From: Hypsibius dujardini
Lineage: Eukaryota > Tardigrada > Eutardigrada > Parachela > Hypsibiidae
Assembly: GCA_001579985.1 (NCBI GenBank)
Contig: LRSR01005940.1
Span: 1 to 23,837 of the forward strand
Reading direction: 5' to 3'
DNA length: 23,837 nt
Part shown: positions 11,555 through 20,845 of the stretch, in pieces
Layout: each line of letters begins with the position of its first letter
Position numbering within the stretch: position 1 is the first letter of the stretch
Position numbers and translations under genes: made by a program
Notes under the pieces: generated by a model
The model's input: the letters and a program-made list of their open reading frames with translations, nothing else
Database searches by the model: none
Told to the model about the DNA's origin: nothing

Positions 11555-14057
11555 ATGTTAGTTCCACTGACCCTCCTCACGTTCTTCACCCTGGCGCAAT
11601 GCCGCACCACCGTTCCGCCGATGCATCGTCCGACCTTCTCGACGACCTCGCCCACCCACAATCACAACCACACCACCCGTCATGAACGGGAATCCATCGC
11701 CGTGCTGCGGGCCCTTCAAACCAACGAGTCCCATCCGTTTCATGTCATCAACCCGCACCACTACACGCAACACGACTTGGTCGTGGCCGACGGTCTGGCC
11801 GGTCTCTTGGCCTTCCAGAAATTCGCCGTTGGAGCCAACGCCACCGTTCAAAAACACCGCGTCTTTCAGGTACCTTAGTACACATGAAAAAATAAAGTAC
11901 GATAGGCAATACGAAAAGTCACATTTTCACACAAATTATACGCCATTCCGCACAGAATTTGTGAGATTGTTCTTAGGGCGTGTGACCACTCTTTTCATTC
12001 GTCTAAATTTATGTGAAGCGATATGTGTGAGCGTTCAAAATTTATACGCCTTATTCACTCTTATTCGAAACGCGAGCAGACTGTAAGTTTTTAGAAATAA
12101 ATGACAGAATAAAAGTCTGCAGGATGTCCAGGGTTTGGTATCTTGTGGCACGCGATCGTGAGGTTCCTAATTATTTTAAAACACGGCGAAATATGTGTCC
12201 AAAAATAGTTTTAAAACAGTTTCAACATTTTCGTGAAAAATCGCGAAACCTATGCTTTCAGGTTTCATGGTTGTGAGAAGACTGGAACAATATTCAGGCT
12301 CTATTATAACTTGATTTGTCAAGCGTATGTAGTTAGTAGGTTAGCGCGATCAGACGCTGAGCCCATCTGAAGGAAGTTTTTGAAAACAATTTCCAGAATT
12401 GTTTTCAAACAATTTCCAGAATTGTTTTCAAAGAAACACAGGTAATAGAGACGTTTAAGCAAACCGGCGTAAGCGTAACGTAAACTTAGGCGTAAGACCC
12501 GCTAAGTTTACGCTTACGACTGGATGTTTAAGCACTCGGCGTAAGGATCTGGACGTAAAGCGCAAAAGCAGAAAATTCAAGGAAACAAAATTTGGTCGGG
12601 TGAATTCCACTAAAATTTCCATTGCACCTTAAGTCAGGCAGTAGCGTAAGAAATTAACCGTAAGAGAGGCGACACCCTCGCCTCATTCCTATTGGTCCGT
12701 GTCCTTAAGTTTACGTTTACGTTACGCTTACGCCGACTGCTTAAACGTCCCTAATAGCTTCATAAATCCTAAATAAATAAAACTTTTGTTGGTCTTACAA
12801 AGTATGTATAAAATACACCTTAGGAATTGCATAAGATTTCTCTAAGGATTTTTGTCAGACACAATATATTGTTCCTGCGTAATGTTTACAAGGGCTGAAA
12901 GCTGTACACACGGATTAAAATAAATGCGATCGTACATAATATGGCCTGGTACGGCGTACATTTTGTGGTGGTCGTACATAATATGTGAGGCGTACGTTTT
13001 TTGGTGGCCGTATATAAAATATGCATGATATAAGCCGCTGTTTCTACGTACAAATTTAAGGTGACAATTCGTCTTTTATGTGTACAGACAAAAATCTTTT
13101 CGTACATCACATGTGTACTAGGGGTAGGGTCTCTTGAACACGCACACTAATAAATGTAACATTCCCCTTAATACTTCTTATTAGAATATACATATACTGT
13201 ACTGTCTCAATCATTTGGTGTTGCGTTTTAGATCCGCTGTATATTATGACTGCAGTGAAACACAGTGTGTGCAAACATAATATACGGATGGGTCTAAAGA
13301 GCAGCACCAAATGATCGAGACAATACAGTATATCGTTCTCCGGTTTTTGCTTTTTTATTACTATTTTGATACATTGAATATCATTAGAATGTTTGCCGAT
13401 TGCAGGGATTATTAAATCAAAATATTTGGCTGTATTATACTTCTTTGTATACTAATTTGTTTAATATTTATTTCCTCTTGGTTTATAAAGCCCCTCATGT
13501 ACTTTCAGGACGGAAACCACGTGTTCCTGCACATGCAGTACGACCTGCTCGGTCCGTTGGTCTCGTTCGACGTGTTCCGATTCGAGCACGACCGCATCGT
13601 GGAACATTGGGACAACCTACAGACCCCGTCAAACGGTATCAACGGAACCAACAAGAACGGCCACACCATGCTCGACGGGCCGGTCGGTCCGTCCCATCAC
13701 CACGAAACCGCACGAAACAAGGAGATTGTCCGTAACTACATCCGCGATTTTCGCAATCAGACGTTGGCGCCGACCTACTTCAACGGGTTGATTCAGCATA
13801 ACCCGACGCTGGCGGACACCTACCAAGCATGGGAGTGGTACGTCTTGGCACCGAATGTCACGTACTTTGAAACTATTCACAAGGTCCTCGGAGAGGGCGA
13901 CTTTGTGCTGGTAATGAGTGAGGGAGATTATTATGGAACGGCCACCGGGTTTTACGACCTGTTCCGCCTGGAGAACGGACTGATTGTGGAGCACTGGGAT
14001 ACGATGCAGGCAATCCCACCGAAGGCGGATTGGAAGAACCCCAACGGAAAGTGGTGA
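11555..14057 (+). CDS. Secreted protein with two SnoaL-like (NTF2-fold) domains
   Basis: Exon 1 is 11555-11869 and exon 2 is 13509-14057 (TGA): 287 residues, phase-0 intron (CAG|GTACCT, TACTTTCAG). The ATG at 11555 starts a signal peptide (residues 1-16, ending L-A-Q-C). A frame-open extension upstream begins only at TTG. After a Thr/His-rich linker come two copies of one domain, about residues 44-145 and 170-276. Each has a Y-x-Q-H-(D/N) or I-Q-H-N motif, an (A-D-G or A-D-T) turn, and a C-terminal D-(V/L)-F-R-(F/L)-E-x-x-x-I-V-E-H-W-D-x-(L/M)-Q strand; the two HWD motifs sit at 138-140 and 267-269. This is the SnoaL-like/predicted aldol-condensation group (COG4922-type), commonest in bacteria and fungi. 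Possible N-glycosylation sites (NAT, NGT, NQT, NVT) fit export. Substrate and catalytic activity cannot be inferred. Two copies in one secreted chain is unusual. Confidence 0.85.
12378..12432. repeat. 23-bp tandem duplication with internal inverted symmetry
   Basis: ACAATTTCCAGAATTGTTTT plus CAA occurs twice in tandem. Each unit can fold, because ACAATT and AATTGT are complementary. It lies just before the element at 12449. Confidence 0.75.
12449..12751. mobile_element. MITE in the SnoaL gene intron, with possible TAATAG target duplication
   Basis: Left end GACGTTTAAGCAAACCGGCG followed by TAAGCGTAACGTAAACTTA; the right end is the inverted equivalent (TTACGCTTACGCCGACTGC, then TTAAACGTC). 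The arms match over roughly 38 bp. TAATAG occurs just outside both ends (12443-12448 and 12752-12757). A third partial copy of the terminal motif lies inside near 12527 (GTTTAAGCACTCGGCGTAAG). No coding potential. Confidence 0.75.
12929..13022. repeat. Degenerate tandem repeat CGTACATAATATG
   Basis: Two to three diverged units beginning CGTACATAATATG or CGTATATAAAATATG and ending in a G+T-rich TTTTGGTGG block, in the SnoaL gene intron. Confidence 0.55.
13192..13333. repeat. Foldback hairpin with 55-bp arms
   Basis: Left arm 13192-13248 (ATATACTGTACTGTCTC, then ATCATTTGGTG) and right arm 13279-13333 (CACCAAATGAT, then GAGACAATACAGTATAT) are inverted copies with few mismatches. The loop of about 30 nt holds a smaller CTGCAGTG/CACAGTGTG structure. 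It is just upstream of exon 2 of the SnoaL gene, inside the intron. Confidence 0.8.
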
Positions 14058-14540
14058 ATAGTTAATATAGTCAATTCTTCAGTTGTACGCGAGATATCTG
14101 GAGACAGCCCATTTTACGTTGATTCTGGTTGGAAGTGTCATTTGCGAGAGATGTCATATACACTTCCGTTATATGGGCACAGTGAATATATGTAATAACG
14201 TAGAGTGTTGACTTTCATCGAATCCTTTGTTGGAGCCTTGAAGCCAACTCGCCTTCCAATATCCGAGGTTAATTAGGAAAATCAAGACTGGAGCAGGGAG
14301 AAAGTGGGACCCGGCATCAGACATAAGTCGGGAAGGACACAGGAAAAATCACGAAGTTAAAAAAACACTTACTGGTGGGGATAGAGAGAAAACATTAATA
14401 ACAATATTTGTCGTTTCACAATTTTCAACAATATTTCTCAACTGTGTTAAAACCTAAAAAAATCAAAACTCCTTTCCATTCTCGAGACTGGGTGGAGAGG
14501 TTGATACGTGTATGTTTCCATATTATGCACGTTAGTATAT

Positions 14541-14654
14541 TTTCGCAAACAGTATACCGCACGGTACAGCGGTACAGTATAGAAAACTGATACTGGGGTC
14601 CGAGAGAGTTTTCTATACTGTACCGCTATACCGTGCGATATACCGTTTGCGAAA
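14541..14654. repeat. Foldback hairpin with 48-bp arms
   Basis: Left arm 14541-14588 (TTTCGCAAACAGTATACCGC ... GTACAGTATAGAAAACT) and right arm 14607-14654 (AGTTTTCTATACTGTAC ... GGTATA-rich ... GTTTGCGAAA) are inverted copies with about four mismatches, separated by 18 nt. Non-coding. It could be a degenerate foldback element. Confidence 0.8.
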
Positions 14655-15144
14655 CCTCTCTATTATGTACCGTGATATGGATCTCGTACCGCACATCACA
14701 TATTTGAGAGTGCAACGTGTGAATGTAGAAACCAACCGTATCCAAGCGCGGCATGCAGGTTTTAATTGACTTAAATCTAATCGGCTTATAAGGTCTAATT
14801 TACCCCTCTCCCCCTCTCCCCCACCATCACCACAAAGAAAATGTGCACGGTCGAGTGGGCTGGTGGAATTAAAGGGCCGTAATGATGTTGCAGCACATTG
14901 TTTGTCGCTCATTGTATGCCAGAAGAAAATTACTATACCAATGTGTGAGAAGCGCGTTTACCAATGCACCACTTAAACGATAATGCAGTCCATTTTGTTG
15001 GAATATTGTCCGTTTCAGGAACAGATAAAAGGATGACGATTGTCGCACCCGGTGTGTCGATTTTCTCTAACCGTGACAAAGCAACAGTTTTTGATGTGCA
15101 GGATGGAATTGCGATATGCGTGGGGACTCCTAAGGAAAGAGAAG

Positions 15145-15190
15145 ACTACACGTCATTCGGCCTCACCGGCGAGGCCGAACGACGTGAAGT
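15145..15190. repeat. Short GC-rich hairpin upstream of the lipase-like gene
   Basis: ACTACACGTCATTCGGCCTC faces GAGGCCGAACGACGTGAAGT across a 6-nt loop, giving 20-bp arms with two mismatches. No U-tract follows. It lies about 470 bp before the lipase-like start codon; function unknown. Confidence 0.65.
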
Positions 15191-15655
15191 CACTCCGTAG
15201 TCGGCATTCCGCCCTTCGAAGTTTCGGATCGGTAACACTTTGCCCAGTAAAGGGTCGGACTGCACCCCGAAGCCATTTGCGCAATCTCCCTCATTGTAAC
15301 TGAGGTCTACACTTGAGGTTCCTCGCCCACTCATGCAACAGTCTCTGTATGACAAAGGTGCAACTCAAGGTTACTTAGCGAGATACCACGCAGGAGTAGA
15401 CCCGAGAACAGTTTACATGTGTATGGACAAACAAGATAGCAGTGTTGAAAATTTGCGTAGTGACCAGGCACCGAGAACAAGTTGGCAGATACGGATAAGC
15501 AGTCCCGTTGTTCCAGGTATGTTGTCTCAGTCGCAAGTCAATGTATTAGTGCCCATTTTTGCGTTAAAATTGAGCGGCTGTGTCAAGTCTTGTAGTGTAC
15601 TAATTTCTCTCAAGCTTGTTTCGATTTGCCATAAACGCGAGGTAACTAGAGCGAA

Positions 15656-17134
15656 ATGGCACGCACGTTTTCCTTGAAAGATGCTAAAGATGCAGCAACT
15701 TACGCTGTCTTAGCTGGACAAGCGTATAAAAAAATTGATCATCAAAAGATTCCGGCAGGTTGGAAAAGTATATTTCAGTCGAGACCGGTCGGGGGTTGGG
15801 ATGTTGCCTACGGAATCTTTACCAATGAAAAACGGAACGAAGTGGTTCTGGCTATAAAAGGCACGGACGACGTATTCAACTACATATCCGATGCGTCACT
15901 CGTTGTCTCCGCGCTGACGGGGAGGCCTGTTGTGCCTCCAGACCAAGACCGCGCAGAGACAATTGTTGGAAATGTGCTGAACCATCTAAACAATACTTTC
16001 ACTGCTCCGGAGAACGATTTCGATCGGACCAACCACGACCTTGACAGTATGGGAATAGCGATTCGAAATCTGCAGGGAGACATCGGCAGACCAATCGCCG
16101 ACTGGGTCTACGCATTGATGTACGTCGCTGCAATTTCCGCCGGAATCTATGCTGTTGGACAAGTCGCGTCCCTAGACGTCGTAACCAGTTTAGCGGTTGG
16201 CGCAGTTCTCGTTGGAGTTACAGCTAGAAACCTGCAAATAGTCGATGAGCAAGTTACCGAACGATTAAAAATGGTACTGACCGAAAGGTCAGGCACCATC
16301 GACAAAGTGTACGAAGCCATTCACAAGCGATGCCCGGGGAAAACGCTGAAGATTGTTGGACACTCGCTCGGCGCAGTCACCGCCGAACTATGTGCTGTCA
16401 AATTCGGCGTAGAATGCATCACCTTTGACAGTCCTGGATCGTTGGAAATCTTGCAAACTGTTGACCGCTACCGAGACCTGCTTATGTCACCGGGACACGT
16501 AAGGATTACCAACTACTTTAGCGCTCCAAATATTGTCAACACTCTAAACGGTCACCCGGGTGAATCAATTCGCTTATTCCTACCTCATACGGATGGGCAA
16601 TTTTCACCTATGCATCGCGCTGTGTGTGTGTTGAGTAGCGCGTCAAGGGTAGCCACGTACGTCGGCTTAGGAGCAGTCGGCGCCTTCTTCGGCCGCGCCG
16701 TCGCCCAGAAAGCTGCCGAAATTGCCGCCAAAGAGGTCGCCGAAATTGCCGCACAGGAGGCGGCCAAAGTCGCGGCCAAGGAGGTCGGCAAGAAGGCCGG
16801 CTTGGCCAGCCTTTCCGCCAAACTTACCGGCGGAGTTGCTGGACTTTGGAAGGACAAAAATTGGCTGCTTGAGCAGCACAAGATAGACAGTTTCATCGCA
16901 TACCTTTCATCGACGACGACGGCTCCCAAAACTGCGGTGGTCGAGTCGTGGCCGCGAACTTTAAACTCTGGCGGCCTCAAGGCTAGAGCTCTGGATGTTA
17001 TTCGCGCAAGTGTGCTTCCGTTGCGGAAGGATCTACCCGGGATTCGAAACCAATTTGACGAGGAGGGTATGCGCGAGGCACAAATTGAAAGAATGGTCGG
17101 ATACAAAGTCGGAAACGTCACCACCGATATCTGA
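15656..17134 (+). CDS. Intronless class-3-lipase-like alpha/beta hydrolase with membrane segments
   Basis: One uninterrupted frame of 492 residues with ATG in good context (GCGAAATGG). Residues 63-72 (V-V-L-A-I-K-G-T-D-D) match the oxyanion strand of class 3 lipases. The nucleophile elbow is V-G-H-S-L-G-A with Ser237, followed by F-D-S-P-G-S (Asp258). His320 in S-P-M-H-R-A-V is a candidate catalytic His. The loop that often carries the acidic residue reads S-A-P-N-I-V-N-T, so the acid is uncertain. Between the oxyanion strand and the elbow are two hydrophobic segments (about 151-170 and 173-190), an insertion unusual for a soluble lipase. After the hydrolase core a Gly-rich stretch leads to four Ala/Glu/Lys-rich octads (residues 349-380). 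No signal peptide is evident. Probable ester-bond hydrolase at a membrane; substrate unknown. All other genes here have introns, so transfer or retroposition is possible. Confidence 0.8.
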   Translation: MARTFSLKDAKDAATYAVLAGQAYKKIDHQKIPAGWKSIFQSRPVGGWDVAYGIFTNEKRNEVVLAIKGTDDVFNYISDASLVVSALTGRPVVPPDQDRAETIVGNVLNHLNNTFTAPENDFDRTNHDLDSMGIAIRNLQGDIGRPIADWVYALMYVAAISAGIYAVGQVASLDVVTSLAVGAVLVGVTARNLQIVDEQVTERLKMVLTERSGTIDKVYEAIHKRCPGKTLKIVGHSLGAVTAELCAVKFGVECITFDSPGSLEILQTVDRYRDLLMSPGHVRITNYFSAPNIVNTLNGHPGESIRLFLPHTDGQFSPMHRAVCVLSSASRVATYVGLGAVGAFFGRAVAQKAAEIAAKEVAEIAAQEAAKVAAKEVGKKAGLASLSAKLTGGVAGLWKDKNWLLEQHKIDSFIAYLSSTTTAPKTAVVESWPRTLNSGGLKARALDVIRASVLPLRKDLPGIRNQFDEEGMREAQIERMVGYKVGNVTTDI

Positions 17135-17708
17135 TCCGAACCGAACCGAGCTTCCTTGTTCCCCTTGGCATTGAATTCCAATAATCAAAAAAGCAGCCTT
17201 CAGTTGAAGAAATTTCACTTTTCAGCTTATCCACATCAAACTATAAATTCTGCATGGTTGATATTGTTCCAAACCGTTGTGCAATATAATTTCACTTTCT
17301 TTGGCTCTGTCGAGAGTGGCATCGTGCTGGTAATGTACCCCACTTTAGTTATTAACTAGTGACTGAAAAGTTTAATTTAAAACGACAAATTTGTCGTTTA
17401 GTTTTGGCTTCTCGAGTTACGATCAGGGCTTTTGCTCATTCCCGTTGAAGTTAAGACACATCTCGGATGTGAAGTATTACGCACATTGTCCGTTCGTGCT
17501 GATGATTGTGCTGGGGAGGCGCGTGCGTTGAATGGAAAGGCCACCGGGTTGTTTGACGAAATGCTCTGATACGGGTACCGGTCCGGATCAGCCGCAGGGC
17601 GATTGTAATTATCACAATGGAACGTGGTAATTAACTCTCACGTTTGATGTCCTGCTATTGTTTGTCAGAACCCAGAACCGGACCTAACTTCCAACTGCCT
17701 TTCACATA

Positions 17709-18109
17709 CAGTCAGCCCCACATTGTTCTCCGGTTGCACAAAAATGAGATCTGTTGTGGCAGGCCGGTTGGGTCAATAAAAGAAACACTGGCTGGACAGG
17801 TTAATTTTATGTCGCCCACGGCAAACCAAATCGTGCAAAAGATAACGATCACAGTTTATTTGGGAAAAGTCCCTATGATGTCGCACGTATAGTAATGTTA
17901 TGTAAGCTTGTGGGACTTGTCTCAAATTCACCGAAAAACTCTTTCTACCGCTGTCTGAAAGTTTTGATGTTTTGATTATTTAGAGTGACGGACGTTTTTG
18001 ATTAGTGGGTGTGGTTTGCTTGACCGTAAGTGTGCATTTGGGGGCGGAGTTTGACTTACTTTTTATGCAGTAAAAAGCACGTGACCGGAGAACAATATGG
18101 GGCTGACTG
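17709..18109. mobile_element. Mariner-like MITE with TA target site
   Basis: Terminal inverted repeats of about 25 bp: CAGTCAGCCCCACATTGTTC from 17709 and its reverse complement ending GGGGCTGACTG at 18109, with one mismatch in the common part. Each end is directly flanked by TA (17707-17708 and 18110-18111), the Tc1/mariner target. The 401 bp length and absence of a transposase frame mark it as non-autonomous. Confidence 0.8.
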
Positions 18110-18899
18110 TATGCCTATAATGCTGTATCATTCGGTACATTGGGAAAAAACTGTTTCCTACGCATAAGTGCCTCATATGGTCCACATTCAACGATCGATA
18201 CAGAATTACAATTTACAAACTCTTACAATTTGTACAGAAAAATGTGGCGACGTACATATTTGCCGCTCTGATTCTCATGTTCTTCATATTGCTCACATGC
18301 ACTCGTACTGTAATACTCGTACTGTAGTAGTTATATTCTTGTCCTCTGCGAAGGATGTTTCTATGTCGGTTGAAGAATGTCCTTCTTCACATTGTAATCA
18401 TGTCTGTTCAGTAAGAATGAGTCTTCGAAGGTCAATTCGAGACTCGATTTCTCGCTTTGATTTCTAACTTCTCATTCAGTCTAATTTTTGTTGTCTTGCA
18501 ATCTTGGCTTCTCTCAGTTCGTTGTACACGTTATAATTTTGAAAATCAGTTCGTATATCAAAAGGTCAACAGAACTTTAGGTTCTCAAAAAAGAATAGAT
18601 CGTCTCACCTTTCTAGATGTAACATTTTCTTTCGGATTTTGTTTTTGCTGCAACAAAACGAAATCAGGAAGAAGAACAACATTTAAACGACAGCTGTAGT
18701 TTAATTGTATTTCACTGCTATTTAGGATAGCCAAAAACAGTTATATGCTTTTAAATAACAAATTTTTTCAAATTATTAAAAATCTAAAACCTTAGGTGGG
18801 AGATTGTTTCTTGTATTTATAATCAGTTCTACATCGGTTACGATTTTTTAACGAATACATTTAAATTATACTGACGCCAATTTAAAGTATATTAAACAC

Positions 18900-19037
18900 T
18901 GTACAGTAAGAGCGTAATGAATTATAATTAAAACAGAAGAATCTGTCTCTGTTCGACGCGTATCGTGATTGAACACAGACAGATTCTTCTGCTTTAATTG
19001 CAATGAATTATGCTATTGTAGTACAGTCTACTGTACA
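18900..19037. repeat. Foldback hairpin with TGTACAGTA ends
   Basis: The outer ends TGTACAGTA (18900) and TACTGTACA (to 19037) are inverted. The strongest stem is 18925-18954 (AATTAAAACAGAAGAATCTG) against 18971-18999, closing a short GC-rich loop. It lies about 310 bp upstream of the CASD1-like start codon. Confidence 0.75.
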
Positions 19038-19349
19038 ATTTACCGCAGAGCAGACAGTTCAACACCGAAAGGCCTCCATATGGTCGAGCGTGCCACCGTC
19101 GCGCCCGATCGGAGACGGAGCGTCGGTCGTACGGTTGGCTACGTCCAACTGCAGATTCGCTTTGACGACCGCTGGGATAGTCAGCGCAGACACGACAACA
19201 GTCTGTGCAAATTATATAAATCATTTACTTTTTAGCAGCACATTACAGAGAGAACAACCTTACTGTCTGGACGGAAGTCTCAATCTAATCGTCGGAATAT
19301 GTAAGGAACCCCTTTGGAAAATACATGATGTGGCTCCTTTACTTGCGGT

Positions 19350-20279
19350 ATGGTTGAAATGCGAGTTAGTTCTGCTGATTTTTGCCACGTCATCGGACTG
19401 CTTCTTTATTGCCTTGGACTGCTCACTGTGATCAGACACGATTGGGACGTGACCACAGGCAGCCGCGACAACCCTTGCGGAAGCTTAATGTCCAGTGGCT
19501 CCTTCATTGGTCAGGAAGCCGGGCAAGTATGGAGACCGGACGATTGCCAGATGAGAATTTATTCACGACAGTAAGTAGTTCGCTCAATCTTTTCGCTTTC
19601 GCGGGATCAGCGAAACAATTTTAAAACAGGAAATGTTTTTATGTTCACTGCAGAGACTTGAATTTTTGCATGCAGACAATTAAACGGAGTCGGAACGGCA
19701 ACGAAGCCAACGTGGTTTTCGCCGGCGATTCTCGCATTCGTCAGCTGAGGGATGCGTTGTTCTACGAGCTGACCGGAAACGATCGCGACTGGTTGTCCAA
19801 TAAGAACGTCACCCATATTCCGAGCGCCTACGCAAAACATTCCAACAACGAACTGCTGTTGAGGGATTCCGGAGTTCGGATTGAATTCATTTGGGCTGCT
19901 GGGTTGGGTGATTGGAATGGGAAGGCGGCTGCTAGTTTGCGGAAACTTGCTTGGAGAGATGCGCAGCGTCGTCCGAATCTGCTGGTACTGGGCAGTGGAG
20001 CGTGGGCGATTTGGGAGTGCGAGAAGCAGAACCGCAGTCAATCTCATTGTGTTAGCGAGTATAAAAAGTGAGTCTAACTTGCTGTGATCATTCGTCAGGG
20101 GCGCGTGACGTGACTCTTGCTGGGCAGATAGTATATGTCACAAATTACTAGGCAGGCAGACCGAGAGGCAGGTAGCCAGACAGGTAAAGGGACTAACAGA
20201 CTGGCTGACTGACAGACAAACAGGCAGACAGACAGACAAACAAACAAACAGACAGACCGACAGACAGACAGACAAACAA

Positions 20280-20320
<41 letters not shown>

Positions 20321-20739
20321 ACAAGCAGGCACGCAGTAGACAGCCGCATAATTTCATTACTTCTTTCAGGACTTTCAAGCTCCTGTTACCAACGCTAACT
20401 GAGATTGCCAAGCACACCCATGTCATATGGGCGCCTCAGTTAATGGTGAACGAATCAGTATGGATCAGCACCGGCAGGGCCTTCACCAACCAGAACATGA
20501 AGATTTACAATAACGCAATTATCACAGTTCTTGACTCCACATCGAATCACGGCGTGATTTACTGGAAATCAATGCAGACCATTTCTTCCCTTTTGAATGA
20601 CAGTCTCGACGGGTTGCATTTCGGTCCCCGGGCAAAATACTACGACACTCAAATGCTCCTGAACCTACTTTGCAACTCCGTATCGGGTTCCTTCAATAAT
20701 TTCGGAGATAATAACTGCTGCACGGGGTCAACGTCTTAA
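19350..20739 (+). CDS. CASD1-like SGNH/PC-esterase protein, signal-anchored, without the transmembrane acetyltransferase part
   Basis: Exons 19350-19570, 19654-20067 and 20370-20739 (TAA) give 334 residues. Both introns are phase 2 (CGACA|GTAAGT with CACTGCAG; AAAAA|GTGAGT with TCTTTCAG). Residues about 8-28 form a signal anchor. The N-terminal module C-G-S-L-M-S-S-G-S-F ... V-W-R-P-D-D-C-Q-M is the CASD1/PC-esterase lead-in. The SGNH triad is visible: G-D-S-R-I-R-Q with Ser100, and D-G-L-H with Asp292 and His295. The G-S-G-A-W-A-I-W block and V-I-W-A-P-Q-L segment also match. The chain ends ...L-L-C-N...C-C-T-G-S-T-S, near where human CASD1 (sialate O-acetyltransferase, Golgi) continues into its multi-pass region. 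Here a stop follows instead. Predicted lumenal or extracellular O-acetyltransferase or acetylesterase acting on glycans; the sugar is not known. An upstream exon or alternative C-terminal exon cannot be excluded. Confidence 0.82.
20210..20321. repeat. CAGA/CAAA microsatellite in CASD1-like intron 2
   Basis: About 110 bp of CAGA repeats interspersed with CAAA units, ending in a run of pure CAGA. It lies entirely inside the 302-bp intron 20068-20369. The reverse strand gives artificial Cys/Leu/Ser/Val-repeat frames that should not be called as genes. Confidence 0.9.
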
Positions 20740-20845
20740 GGGTTTCCTGCTGACGCATCCGTGCAGTTTTACATCTAGCATTCATTGTACACATCTTTAA
20801 ATCCTCCATCTTTTCAATATTCCGCCGAATAATTTTTTCGTATGT

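Larger units (their letters stand above)
14058..15655. other. Spacer between SnoaL and lipase-like genes
   Basis: About 1.6 kb with the foldback at 14541-14654, a C-rich tract near 14804-14822 and the hairpin at 15145-15190. No canonical AATAAA immediately follows the SnoaL stop. Frames around 14964-15677 lack family resemblance. Confidence 0.5.
17135..19349. other. Spacer between lipase-like and CASD1-like genes
   Basis: About 2.2 kb. It contains the TA-flanked MITE (17709-18109) and the foldback at 18900-19037. The rest (17135-17700, 18110-18890, 19040-19349) shows no gene that I can support. Confidence 0.55.

Noticed and set aside
16585-17181. 198-residue minus-strand frame over the lipase-like gene
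   Set aside because: Antisense of a compositionally biased Ala-rich region. The plus strand carries the conserved hydrolase motifs.
18969-19431. Plus-strand frames upstream of the CASD1-like gene as extra N-terminal exons
   Set aside because: They run through a foldback repeat, lack family resemblance, and the ATG at 19350 already gives a signal anchor in the expected place.
20095-20426. Minus-strand Cys/Leu/Ser/Val-repeat frames resembling a cysteine-rich protein
   Set aside because: They are the translation of the CAGA microsatellite inside the CASD1-like intron, open in several frames at once.
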